Positions 23,758 to 35,154 of a stretch of DNA of 64,000 nt are shown here, piece after piece (the stretch's first letter is position 1; every line of letters begins with the position of its first letter). Below the pieces are notes generated by a model. The model was not told where the DNA came from. It did no database searches and worked only from the letters and a program-made list of their open reading frames with translations. Source of the stretch: Anastatus disparis (lineage: Eukaryota; Arthropoda; Insecta; Hymenoptera; Eupelmidae); assembly GCA_017163975.1 (NCBI GenBank), contig JAFFSR010000347.1:2778001-2842000 (forward strand), given 5' to 3'. The position numbers were made by a program, and so were the translations under genes.

Positions 23758-25136
23758 AGGTATGTCCGTCTAGGGATTTTTTGACAACCACCGACTCACA
23801 ACCGGTGGTACAGGTCTCTCAAGACCCTACTTCTGCCTGCCTTGCAGCCCTGCGTCTTGATCCTGTTGTTAGATGCATTGTTAAGCACTTGGACATTGAT
23901 TCCAAGTTGGCACTAGTCACTGCATTCGAAGGATGGTGCGAGGTCCATTACAAAATAGGTCACCTGCACTTTGATTCGGGTAGCAAGCGATACCGGACGG
24001 AAAATGGATGGCAGAGAATGCTTGAAGATGCGCACCAATTTTATTTTTCTAGCATCACCATCCGCGAGTGGTGGTCCATAGATGTGTCCGAACTCCAACA
24101 ATTGTTGGACATTAATTTAGTTAACCCGTATGGTCGGGAGGAGCGGATACATCTAACGGGCGTTGATTTGCGCGGCGTTGTGGTAACGCCTACGGCACTG
24201 GAGATGCTATCCCGATTCTCCACTATTGAAGAATTGATTATTGGAAAAACTACCTGGTTTTTCGAGAATCGGGTTAGCCTTGAAGGTGTCAAGCATCTTG
24301 CTGTCCATGATAACCCGATGGTTCGTCTTGCTTGGGAGAAGAAGCGCGAGGAGGATAACTCCGACGAGCGCATTTGGATCCCATGGCTCAACCGCCAGGC
24401 TACTTGTATGCTCACTTCTTTAAGGTTCGTACAGTGTCCACAGTTGCGTCTGAAATTTTTAATCGAGTTTCTTAAGGACAATGACAAAATTCCTGAGCTT
24501 AGCCTGGTGGATTGTTCCAACATCGACCCAATGTTGCAGATGTAGCAGCTCCCTGCATGGGTGTTCACCGAGCTTAACTCCTTGAGCACCTTCCGCAAGG
24601 AGTATAACACCACGACCGCCGAACCACTAGACTTTATTCATCAACCAGACCTTCATACTCTTCCTTCTTTAATGGAGTTGAGCCTCAAAGGCAGTAGATT
24701 CGTCGAGCAGCACTTGCAAAATTTTTTAAACCATGCTCCAGTGCTTCGTGTGGTCGATTACACGGGTTTGGACATCCCCCAGCGAAGATTGGATTTCTCG
24801 GGTCTTCAACATCTGACCACGCTGAAACTGCCTTACCATCATGGCATTGAGGACACCTTGGAATCTCTCTCTTCCCTCCAAGTACGGGACGTCACTATTA
24901 CCAACACCTTGGGGAAGAATAACAAAGGCAACAGAGCGTTTAGCCCACGCTTCATTATGGACGTCATCACCAGGGTGCCCTCATTCAACTTCCTAGCGCT
25001 CAATTGCAAGATCTGCATGCGTGACACCATGCGTAGGCAGCTCATCAACCTCGGCGCCTACGTCACGCAGAAGAATCCCATAACATGTGGGTCTTCACAC
25101 TACGAGCGTTTTGAAGTTTGGGTCTTTTACAACTAG
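23709..25136 (+). CDS. F-box/LRR-like ORF (ORF4) carried by the LTR element
   Basis: The frame opens at 23709 after a stop and runs to 25136 with a single TAG at 24543-24545. Near its start, LRLDPVVRCIVKHLDIDSK followed by a conserved-looking Trp (EGW) fits an F-box: a short helix bundle that binds Skp1 in SCF ubiquitin ligases. Downstream are leucine-rich repeats: RIHLTGVDLRGVVVT, MLTSLRFVQCPQLRLKFL, IPELSLVDCSNI, LPSLMELSLKGSRF, LQHLTTLKLPYH and LQVRDVTI. The first ATG is at 24018, behind the F-box-like part, so translation probably depends on fusion with ORF3 through the T7 run at 23711-23717. GC is about 50% (31/60 at line 24301), unlike gag/pol. Same strand as the element. Likely an acquired host-type or viral-type gene. 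The F-box call is weaker than the LRR call. Confidence 0.6.
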
Positions 25137-25139
25137 ATC

Positions 25140-26482
25140 CATAGCGGTCCAAACCCGCGTACCTTTTACTAACACCTTTGTAATTGTGCAATAGTTAATT
25201 AATCGGTTTATTTTTTTTCATTTCACTTCACTTTTTATATATATATATATTTTTTGTACTCTGTTCATTCCTTTTTTCTATTTTTTTATATATACAGAGT
25301 CACATTCTTGCAATAAATTGCGTTCTAGTCAACGCATTACCTTTAAAGTAAAGCAAAGTAAACTCACGTTCATGATAATTTCTTTTGTTAAAGCAGTCAA
25401 GTGCACTACTTAAAACTTAAATTACTTAATCATAATATGCACTCTGCATTTTGTACACTCAATTCTTACTTTTGATTCATGCAACTTAGCATACGTCAAA
25501 TAAGCAATTTGTATTACAATAGATTGATGCTACTCTAATAAGTAATAACTATCTTAATAAACTGAAAAAATAGCAATGCATCAACCACCCTTGTCAACAA
25601 ATTATAATTAAGTGAGTTGTACACACACACAAGCATAATATGTAACTTTATAGTGCATTTGACTGCAATAACTAATGCACAAAAATTCTGCAATATGTAA
25701 ATCTTTTGTAATATTTCACAGCAAATCTAATTTAGTACATAACTGCGCTCATACTTGAAAGTAAAGCACTATAAGTGCATAATATGTAAATATACTTAAG
25801 TACCTTAATGCAATCCGCAACAAGCACTAAACTTGTTCCGTGCGTACCATTTTTTGCGTATGGCGCAATTTTATAAAAAGTTCCTATCTCACTGCACCTT
25901 TCAGTGAATTAATCAATAATAGCGATAAATAGCTAACAAACATTAACAGTTTTTACTGCGAATCCTCTAAGGAAAAATCTTATGTAAATCCTAAAGGATT
26001 TATAGACTAAAAAACTAATAGTATTAACAGTTTTCACTGTAATAAAGACTTCTAGTCAAAAAAAAAAAAAACTATAAATAAATCTTAAAAGATTGTTAAA
26101 CAATTGTAATTGTTATGTACTTTAAATAACTATGCTGTGATAATAACTGCGATATTCATAATGTTATTGCGATCTCTTATATATTTATTTTTTATGAGAC
26201 TTTAATGTCAATGCGAATATTTATACGAATTTTAATGCGATCTTTTTCAACTCATTGTTATGCGATTTATAACTTATATTGTTATTGCAATTTCTTATTG
26301 TATTTAAAGACTGACTTTAATTATCAACTCATACTACTTTGTATAAGGAGTACTGACTCTAATTCTTAACGTATATCACTTTGCATAAAAAGACTGAATA
26401 ATTGTAAACTTATCTGTGATATAAAATATGCACCTTTTTGCGCTTCTGTAAATAAATAAAATTATCCTTAACAAAAATTTAA
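25140..26482 (+). other. AT-rich 3' region of the LTR element
   Basis: About 1.3 kb between the LRR ORF stop and the polypurine tract. No long frame. Short words such as TGCACT, GTAAAT and ACTTTAAAGTAAAG recur loosely. It may be an untranslated region or decayed sequence. Confidence 0.5.
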
Positions 26483-26483
26483 T

Positions 26484-26499
26484 TGTTGGGGGGGAGTGA
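26484..26499 (+). promoter_or_regulatory. Polypurine tract before the 3' LTR
   Basis: TTGGGGGGGAGTGA lies directly before the TGTGGGG start of the 3' LTR. Purine runs at this position prime plus-strand DNA synthesis in LTR elements. Confidence 0.75.
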
Positions 26500-26747
26500 T
26501 GTGGGGACACTTACCTGTCTCTGTATGCGTAAGGCGCTGTAAGCGTACCAACACACATGTAAGTGTGTACATGAGAACGCCTCTGTGCAGGCTCATGTTA
26601 GTCGAGGAAGAAGCAGCTCAGCGACTGCTTCTCTGTACATCAGTCTTACTCCGCCAGCCACTGCGCTTAGTCGCTTTGGCTACACAATAAATTACAAGTT
26701 CACTTATACCTCTGACTTGTTATTTTCCAGATCCCATCTCCTTCTGC
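26500..26747 (+). repeat. 3' LTR (248 bp)
   Basis: Starts TGTGGGGACACTTACCTG and ends TCTCCTTCTGC. AATAAA at 26686-26691. Aligns over its whole length with 17518-17765. The flanking bases on the two sides do not show a clear 4-6 bp target duplication. Confidence 0.9.
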
Positions 26748-27058
26748 ATTACTTTTATATGCAGTGCCACCTCAGGCATTACAATAATAAAAGTTTATTC
26801 AGGTAAATTAAATTTTCATACGTCAGTCCCGTAAAAGTCCTTATTCTTTCTTCAGATAATTCTAAAGTACTCACTTTGTTGATGTTTTTTATAAACACGA
26901 TTTGCACATGATATACATATATTGTTACCAATCGTGAATTCAATTTGGAAAAATTCTGTGAATTCTTTCGCAATCTCTTCCGAATTGATATTTGTTAATG
27001 ACCTTTATTTTACTTTTTTGAGTCAACAATTTTGTTTATTGCAACTTCCATAACATCC
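26748..27058 (-). pseudogene. DDE_Tnp_4-type transposase, N-terminal part beyond the LTR insertion
   Basis: Minus-strand reading from about 27058 gives CYGSCNKQNC, then after stops NINSEEIAKEF and NNICISCANRVYKKHQQ (zinc finger). In another frame follow ERIRTFTGLTYENLIYL and LNKLLLL, the helix that opens this transposase family. The reading reaches the 3' LTR at 26747 and resumes at 17517 with the KLR helices on the other side. Same strand, correct domain order and direct abutment show that the LTR element entered this gene. Stops and frameshifts throughout. Confidence 0.6.
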
Positions 27059-27545
27059 TGAAAAATACAAATTATTTCGCATCATATTTTTAAAATTCAA
27101 TTTCAATATAATATTATTTTACTATTATTAATATTAAGAATGTATTAAAATATTAAGAAAATAATTAAATAGAAAAAAATAAAAACAATTGGAGTAAAGC
27201 TTTGGAGTTACACTGAGAAAAAAATTTCTCTGAAGAAATTTTTTAATATCAATAAAATATTTCTTAACATACATAAGATATTTCTTAAACAAAAGAGAAT
27301 TGTCACTATAGAGAACAAAAAAAATATTTCGAGAAAGTTAAAAACTTTAATTCAAATAAATGTTTTTTTAATCAAAATTTCTTATTTTTTATGTAAATCT
27401 TGACTTTTTTAATTATTTTACATTTTGTTGATTCAAAGAAATATTTTTTAATTCAGAGAAATATTTCTTAAAAGTAAATAAATATTATTCTTAATCATAA
27501 TTAATTTATTGCAATTATTTTTTAAAAATTCTTTTTAAAAATTCT

Positions 27546-28037
27546 TTATAAACGTAATCGCATTTGAGGAACATTATATCTTAAACAACATGGACCTAAA
27601 TTATAAAGTACTGCAACAGCAAAAACCATTGCAGAAACGCTACAATCATAATTATTCGTTTGTGATTGTACTGTTTCGAATACTGTGCTTAATTCTGATT
27701 TGTTTGGAAATAATCTGTTTATATAAATCTTATACTCATCTTGTAAATATATGAGATTCAAACTGTCATGTATATAAATTACCTTATTATTATAATACAC
27801 ACGAATCCGGTGACTCTTTTCTAAATTTCCGGTAAATAATAACTGCATAAATTCTCCATCAATCAGTACTAAATTAACATATTGTGGTCTCTGAATTATT
27901 GAAGTTAATTGCATGTCGAATGAGGTGCACTGGTTTGAAATGTTATTAAATTCTAATATATGAATATCAGTTAACATGAAGGCAATTCCACTATACAATC
28001 CCTGTCTTTTAAGAATCAATTTAGCTTCCTCAATCAA
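27546..28037 (-). pseudogene. Ulp1-like (C48) cysteine protease fragment, transposon-associated
   Basis: The minus-strand frame shows VIYIHDSLN, FETVQSQTNNYDCSVSAMVF and, at the end, CLRYNVPQMRLRL. This is the C-terminal part of Ulp1/SENP-like proteases often carried by insect DNA transposons. The Cys in NNYDC is at the nucleophile position, but the usual following Gly is Ser. The N-terminal half with the catalytic His is not visible, and no ATG starts the frame. It lies upstream of the DDE_Tnp_4 pieces on the same strand, but whether they belonged to one element is not clear. Confidence 0.6.
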
Positions 28038-28278
28038 AACTATTATTGAAAATGAAAATTCTCTTAAGAATTTTCATTCATTTTTAATGAACTTTTTCCA
28101 AAGATATTTACAAAAGAATTGCTTTTATATTAACTGATTTAATTTACTGCCTTTTTACTTTAAAAGCTGAAAAATTAAAGAAATTATGTAAAATGCTATG
28201 AATTGTTATATGATAAATAAATAATAATGAAATTTGTAAAAATAATATAATGATAAAAATGATTATTTTCGGCAATTA

Positions 28279-28280
<2 letters not shown>

Positions 28281-28339
<59 letters not shown>
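28281..28339. repeat. (TA)n tract, left of element A
   Basis: About 58 bp of uninterrupted AT dinucleotide directly abutting the GGGTCAATCC end of element A. Confidence 0.95.
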
Positions 28340-28341
<2 letters not shown>

Positions 28342-29568
28342 GTCAATCCACGTCAAACGGATAATGGCTCTGTCCAAAATTGTAGATTACCAAAAAAATC
28401 GTGTATAAGCTCAAAATTTTCGTCTTACACTCTACTTTCTTTTGCAATGTGGCGATTTAGAAAAATCCAAAATGGCGGCTCCAATATGGCGGCTCAAACC
28501 TAGAGATATCATAAAAAATTTTCAAAAATTGATTTTAATTTATTCAAATCAGATCCTACATATTTTTTTACATCAAAAATCAATTCAGCGTTCAATTTTA
28601 CATAAGAATATAGTATTGCACTCGAGGTAAAAAAAATTTATAATGTCATCGGAAGGTCATATCGGGAAATAATAGTTATTTCTCAAATTACTCATTGATC
28701 AATGTTGATTAGTGAGGAAATGAAGATACTGATAGATAACTCGAGTTACTGAGTTTAAATCTGATGTCCGCTTAACCCTACAAGATCTGTATGAAAGTCG
28801 TTTGAAGGTCCAATCGCGAATATCTTTTATTATTTGATAACATTAGGACACCTTCAAGTTTTACGTGTCGCTGAATCCAAAACCGGGGTCTGTTGGAGTG
28901 TCAAACGACGTAATTACGTAAAAATTAATCAAATATTGACTAAAAGAAAATTTTCGTTCTCCAAGAAACCACAGTTTGAAACAAATTTTTCTGTAATTAC
29001 GTCGTTTGACACTCCAACAGGTCTCGGATTCGGATCCAGCATCACGTAAAACTTATAGGTGTCTTAATCTTATCAAATAATAGAAGATATTCGCGATTTG
29101 ACCTTCAAATGACCTTGATGGAGACTAGTAGGGTTAAGCGGATATCAGATTTGGATTCAGTGACTCGAGTTACCTATCAGTATCTTCATTTTCTTACTAA
29201 TCAACGTTTATCAATGATTAATTCGAGAAATAACTGTTGTATCGCGATATGACCTTCAGATGATATTGTAAAATTTTTTTACCTTGAGTGCAATACTATA
29301 TTCTCATGTAAAATCGAACGCTAAATTGATTTCTGATATAAAAAATATGTAAAATCAGATTTGAATGAATTGAAATTAATTTTTGAAAATTTTTTATGAA
29401 ATTTCTAGGTCTGAGTCGCCATATTAAGGCCGCTATTTTGGATCTTTCAAAATCGCCACATTGCAAAAGAAAGTAGAGTGTAAGACAAAAATTTTTAGCC
29501 CATGCACGACTTTTTTAGTGATCTACAATTTTGAACAGAGCGATTATCCGTTTGACGTGGATTGACGC
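28340..29568. mobile_element. Palindromic element A (1.23 kb) inserted in (TA)n
   Basis: Left end GGGTCAATCCACGTCAAACG; its near reverse complement closes at 29568. The arms are about 600 bp each and meet near 28950. Both sides are (TA)n. No coding content. A non-autonomous foldback-type DNA element. Confidence 0.85.
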
Positions 29569-29573
29569 ATATA

Positions 29574-29626
<53 letters not shown>
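29569..29626. repeat. (TA)n tract between elements A and B
   Basis: About 55 bp of AT dinucleotide with one G substitution near its start. Frames over it on both strands are artefacts. Confidence 0.95.
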
Positions 29627-30608
29627 GGGACATTTTACACCAACTGGAAGAGCAAAAAAATAAAAATCGCTGAAACTCTGAGAATATATTTTGTCTGTTA
29701 CTCAGAATGTGTAAAAAAATATTCAAGGATTTAGATTTGAAGGATCAAGAGCCATAGATCCTTGAAATTTGGAAATTTTTAAAATTTTTGGAAAAGTACC
29801 AACTTTATGATTTTTTTTCTGAAAATCTTGATGTTTTAGAGAGAAATTCATGAAAATTCTTCTTGTTCTAGATAAAGAGGAGAGTTAGCATTATTTTTTA
29901 CAGAGCTAAATTTTGAAGTTTTCTATTGGTTCTTATATGTATTACATGGTAATTGAAATTACTCATTGTCTGCTACTTCAGAAATTGCTTTCTGAGGGCT
30001 TATTTTCTTCTATTTTTTATCAACTTAAAAATAAATTTTTGACTGTGTAAGAAAGAGCCACCAATAAGGAGTTATAACAGTTTAAAATATATATTTTCAT
30101 GTCTAATTTATTTTCAATATAAAAATTAATCATACATGATAATATATATTTTAAACTGTTTTAACTCCTTATTGATGGCTCTGACTTACATGATCAAAAA
30201 TTCATTTTAAAGTTCACGTGAAATAGAGGAAAATAAGCCGGTGAAAAGAAATTTCTGAAGTGGGGAGCAATGAGTAATTTCAATTACCATGTAATACATA
30301 TAAGAACCAATAGAAAACTTCAAAATTCAGGTCTGTAAAGAATCATGCTAACTCTGCTTTTCATCAAAAACAAGAAGTATTCTTATGAATTTCTCTCTAA
30401 AATATTAGGATTTTCAGAGAAAAAAATGATCAAGTTGGGACTTTTCCAAAAATTTTGAAAAATTTCCAAATTTCAAGATTCTATGGCTCTTGATCCTCCC
30501 AATCTAAATCCTTGAAAATTTTTTTACACATTTTGAGTAACAGGCAGAATATATTCCCAGAGTTTCAGAGATTTTTATTTTCCTGCTCTTTCAGTTGGTT
30601 TGAAATGT

Positions 30609-30611
<3 letters not shown>
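29627..30611. mobile_element. Palindromic element B (985 bp) inserted in (TA)n
   Basis: Left end GGGACATTTTACACCAACTG; the right end is its diverged reverse complement. The arms meet near 30115. Bracketed by (TA)n on both sides. Its terminal 100 bp can be aligned with the TIR of element C (GGGACRTTT start, CAACT, AAAAAATA, GCTGAAA, then an A-rich AAAAAAATT), so B looks like a non-autonomous relative of C. Confidence 0.85.

Positions 30612-30658
<47 letters not shown>
30612..30658. repeat. (TA)n tract, right of element B
   Basis: About 46 bp of AT dinucleotide immediately after the end of element B. Confidence 0.95.
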
Positions 30659-30661
<3 letters not shown>

Positions 30662-30824
30662 TTATTCATTAAAAAAAGTTTGTTGTAGAAAAAACTAAAA
30701 TCAAAAGTATTTTGAATTATTTTTAATGATTGTATTCTTCAATTTATTTACAGTAATCTATGGTTATTTGCAGTATCTACATTTAAATAATGTATAAATG
30801 ATAATAAACAACCCACACCGCATG

Positions 30825-32790
30825 AAATATTTATGGAAGCTTCCTGGAACATTGGCAGCGAAGATTTAAAATATTTTAGGAATCTTCCATGGAATATTCC
30901 TGTAATATTCGGTTGTCTTTGATTCTTCCTACATTGGAATATTACATGGAATATTGCTAGAAGATTCTAAGAATATTTCATTGGAAGATCTAGGACATCT
31001 CAGATCTCTTATTGAAATATTTCAGGAATATTGCAGAAATAGTTCATGAAATATTCCGTTGGAACATTCATTGAAAATTTCCAGAATATGGAAACGGTAG
31101 ATTTGAAACATTTTATGAACCTCTCATGGAATATAAACGAAAGATCTAAAGAATCTTTCATGCAATATGCACAAAAGATTTAAAGAATTTTTCATGAAAT
31201 ATTCCATGAAATATTTCTGGAAGATTTTAGAAATCTATCGTAAAATATTCCGTGGAATATTTATGGAAGATTCGCAGAATATTGGCACGGAAGATTTGGG
31301 ATATTTCAGGAATCTTCCGTGAAATATTCCTGTAATATTCGTGTGTCCTTGATTCTTCCTACATTGGAATAATCCATGGAATACTCTTGAGAGATTTCAA
31401 GAATATAAAAATGGAAGGTTTGGGTAATCTCTCATCTTTCATGAAATGTTCCTGGAAGATTTTTGGATAATGTGAAACGCTATGAGGGGATGGTATATAT
31501 ATTATATAATAACACATTACACTCATACATCAATACATATACGCATACATAAACATTTAGTTATAAAATCGCATTTAAATATTTGCTTCGACTGTGCACA
31601 TCAAAGTGCTGATACCCTTTCGCTTTTATAGTAAGTGAGGTATCTTTCAACCGCTTGGGGATAAAACTCCCATTTAACAAACATCCCCTTATCGGCGTCA
31701 CTGGAAACCTTTCGTAACGTTACGCGCAATCTTCCAACGAAAACTTCATGGAATCATTTTAGAATCTTTTAAGCAATATTCCACTGGAAGATTACTGTAA
31801 TCTTTGCGTAAAATATTTCGTGGAATATTTACGGAAGATTTATGTAATATTTCGCTGCACGATTTAAAAGTTTTTAGGAACCTTCCAGTAAAATGTTTCT
31901 GGAATCTTTCTGAAATCTTTAATGAAATATTCCACTGGAAGATTACTTCAATCTTTTTGTGGAATATTTCGTTGACTATTCATGGAAGATTTATGTTATA
32001 TTCCACTGTACGATTTGAAAGTTTTTTGGAATTTTTCAGTGAAATGTTTATGGAATCTTTCTGAAATCTTTCATAAAATATTCCACTTGAAGGTTACTTA
32101 AATATTTCTGTGGAACATTTCGTGGAATATTTATGGAAGATTTATGTAATATTCCGCTGTACGATTTTAATGTTTATCGGAATCTTCCTGAAATCTTTCA
32201 TCAAATATTTCATCGGAAGATTATTTTAATCTTCCTGTGAAATGTTTCGTCGAATATTTATAGAAGATTTATCTAATATTTCGCTGTACGATTTTAAAGT
32301 TTTTTGAAATCTTCCAGTGAAATGTTTATGGAATCTTTCTGAAATCTTTCATGAAATATTCTACTGGAAGATTACTTAAATCTTTCTGTGGAATATTTAG
32401 TTGACTAGTTCTGAAAGATTTATGTAATTATTCGCTGTACGATTTTAAAGTTAATCGAAATCTTCCAGCGAAATGTTTATGGAATCTTTCTGGAATCTTC
32501 CATGAAATATTTTACTGGAATATTCATAAACATTGCATGGAATATTTTATGAAATATTTCAGAAATCTTACGTGAATATTACATGGAATATTTTGAAAAA
32601 GTTTTCGAACATTCCTTTGAAATATTCCTGAAATATTCCTGGAAGCTTTCAATGGAAGATTCCAGTGGAATATTCTGAAATATTCCGTGAAGACTTTCAA
32701 TAATCTGCATGAAAGGTTCCATTGAAATATTCCAGTGGAATAATTCGAAATATTTCAGTGAAATCTTCTATGCTATGTGAGAACCATTAC
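30825..32790 (+). repeat. Degenerate 'GGAATATTCCATGGAAGATT' satellite region
   Basis: About 2 kb is made of variants of GGAAGATTT, GGAATATTCC, TTTCATGAAAT and GAATCTTCC with a loose 10-11 bp texture. Longer units exist: a roughly 430-bp duplication (about 30823 and 31254, both with AACATTGGCA- or ATATTGGCA-like and TTGATTCTTCCTACATTGGAA landmarks) and the 151-bp array at 31788-32518. A segment at about 31470-31740 is ordinary sequence that interrupts it. Confidence 0.8.
31788..32518 (+). repeat. 151-bp tandem repeat, 5 units
   Basis: Units start at 31788, 31939, 32090, 32217 and 32368, giving lengths of 151, 151, 127, 151 and 151 bp. Each starts AAG(A/G)TTA and contains GGAAGATTTATGTAATATT-like, GCTGTACGATTT-like and GTGAAATGTTTATGGAATC-like segments. 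The 127-bp unit lacks about 24 bp. The units are themselves built from the short GGAAGATT-type words. Confidence 0.9.
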
Positions 32791-32908
32791 TTATTTCTAG
32801 CCTAACGCTTTTTTATTGTTATTTACAGTTTTCAATATTTTCTTATAATCATTTGTTTATTCGCAGCATTATTCTACTTTTACAAAATAATTTTCATACA
32901 AGGTGATA

Positions 32909-32955
32909 ATATATATATATATATATATATATTATAGATATTTTACTATAATATA

Positions 32956-32990
<35 letters not shown>
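32909..32990. repeat. Two (TA)n tracts
   Basis: TA dinucleotide runs at about 32909-32932 and 32955-32990, separated by an ATAATATAATA-rich piece. No element boundary could be recognised beside them. Confidence 0.85.
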
Positions 32991-32993
<3 letters not shown>

Positions 32994-32999
32994 TCATTT

Positions 33000-35154
33000 C
33001 ACATAAAAATTTCAACATCAAAACTAATTCTCTAATGTAAAGAATGAGAAATTAAATTGGTATAATTTTGAAATATTGATATGGGAATACCTTTTATAAA
33101 TAACTTTTTAATAATTTTGAATAATGGTAAATTTTTTAAATAACTTGTGGTATTGAATGCTAATTAAATTTAGTTTTAACATGAAGTTAATTATTTAGGT
33201 TGGAAATGTATTCAATAAAATAATATAACTATTTATAAGTTATCACTTAATTTTTTAAACTTTTCATTCATAGTTGACTATTATATTGAATATATGATTC
33301 TCATTTTAATAGTTTTTATAAGATATTATGTGAATTTTTTAAATATAAATTATTTAAGGAGATGTAAAATGGACAGCACACTTCCACCCATAAATATTGA
33401 TTCTATTTCCATTGTATTTTAAAATTTTGAATAAATAGATGCATTAGCATACAGTATGTATCACGAAGATTATTCAGTTAAATTTTTACATAAATCTATT
33501 CATTAGTTATTGAGAAGATTGGGTTCCAATATTATTTACTAAAATTTTTCCATTTGGAATCAGAAATTTAAATATCTTGAAAACTAATGATTGGAATAAT
33601 TTAAAAATTCAAATAAATAATCATCACGAGACATACTACAAGTTAATACATTCCTTTTATGGAAATTCAGCAATAGAATGGAAAGACAGTTAATTTTTTT
33701 ATCTTCTTATAGTAAAATATAATCAAACTTTGACGACAAATTTAACATAATGAAATAATTGTACTTTCAGTGATTTGTATCATATTTAATACAAATTATA
33801 GAGTGACATTACAGAATATTATTTTTTTCCGCATTCATAATAAATGTTTCGCAAATAATAAGTAAATTTTCTTTTGAAATGTTTAATTTTTTAGGGGGAA
33901 TTCTACTTCTATCTAGACAGTTCATACATATAAATGCATAATTATAGACATCATCAGAAACATTTATTCATATTTTATATATTGTCCTATCTTTATAATT
34001 GACTATTAGAAAAATTTAATATCTAATAAATAATTTTTTCAAATTGTATTTCATAAAATTTATGTTTAAACGATATTAAAAAAAATATTTTTATATTATG
34101 TAATTATAATTTTTCAAATGAGGTAATTTGATATTCTTCAAAAATTAATGTTTCTCTTATTAAAAATATTATTGCTTCAATGAAATGAATTGCTAACATT
34201 TTTTATATAAATTACAATTCATTTAAATATACGTGTACAAATGAAAATGTAACTAAGAGTAAATGTATGTTATTTATAAAAAATTGTTAACAAGTAACTT
34301 TTTAAATAATATATTTTCATGAAAATTCATTTAAATACCTCATTCTCTGAATTATAACTGAATACAATTTTAATTTAATAAATTTAGTTATACAATTATA
34401 AATATATAATATTTATATAACTGTTCATCAAATAAAATTATTATTTTTTTAATATATATATTAAAAAAATAATTATTACAATAGATTGTAGTTAAATAAA
34501 AATGTTTATTTTAATAATTATAGCGTTGAAATTTATTTTGATGGAAATGTTATTTGATTGACATTTACAGTATTATTTTAACTATTTTTGAAAAGTTACT
34601 TGTCATCAATAGAAAAATATTCAATTTTTTAAATTAATAATCTATTAATATCAAGAATTTTCTAAAAATTATAATATTTATGATATGCGAACCTTACTTG
34701 TGATACATACACTTTGTAATATTTGTATGTCATTAAATTTTTATATTAAATGCAAAAAGGATTGTTAAGTAATTGCAAACAGTTATTTTTTCATTCCGAA
34801 ATATTCGAATTGAAAATTAACTAAAATGTTGTATTTTAATCTTATGATTTTTTCTATTTAAATTTCGTATTTCATATATATAAAATACATTTGTGAAGAT
34901 ATTTTTATTAGAAATCAACACGGATTTCTTTTAAACATGTTTCACTCATAAATTAATTCCATAATTCAAATTCATGGTCATATATTGAGGTCTGGAAATT
35001 ATAGTTGTAACTCAGTACCCAGTTCTCAGTTTATTTACATCAAATATCGTACTATCTTTGTTTTTCTAATGGAATTAGAGTGAGAAATAGTCATTTGAAA
35101 TAAATTATACGCTTTTTTACTTTAAGCACATGTGTACATATATTTTTATATTAT
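33000..35154. other. AT-rich stretch, no gene seen
   Basis: No long frame, no clear tandem repeat, one short palindrome around 34440-34480 (TTTTTTAATATATATATTAAAAAA). Nothing else could be supported. Confidence 0.5.

Larger units (their letters stand above)
17518..26747 (+). mobile_element. Ty3/gypsy LTR retrotransposon carrying an F-box/LRR-like ORF
   Basis: Two near-identical 248-bp LTRs bound a 9.2-kb element. Order on the plus strand: LTR, long leader, gag, protease, start of RT, deletion junction, end of integrase, unknown 190-aa ORF, F-box/LRR-like ORF, AT-rich 3' region, polypurine tract, LTR. Gag, protease and integrase resemble the insect lineage often called CsRN1/Kabuki. Pol is dead (internal deletion and stops). 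I could not find a convincing target duplication or primer-binding site. It is inserted in a DDE_Tnp_4 transposase gene of opposite strand. Confidence 0.85.

Noticed and set aside
23185..25136. Interpretation of the extra ORFs as a retroviral envelope
   Set aside because: No signal peptide, transmembrane segment or cleavage site could be seen, and the second frame shows leucine-rich repeats.
29531..29734. Open frames on both strands through the (TA)n tract
   Set aside because: Tyr-Ile repeats from the TA dinucleotide.
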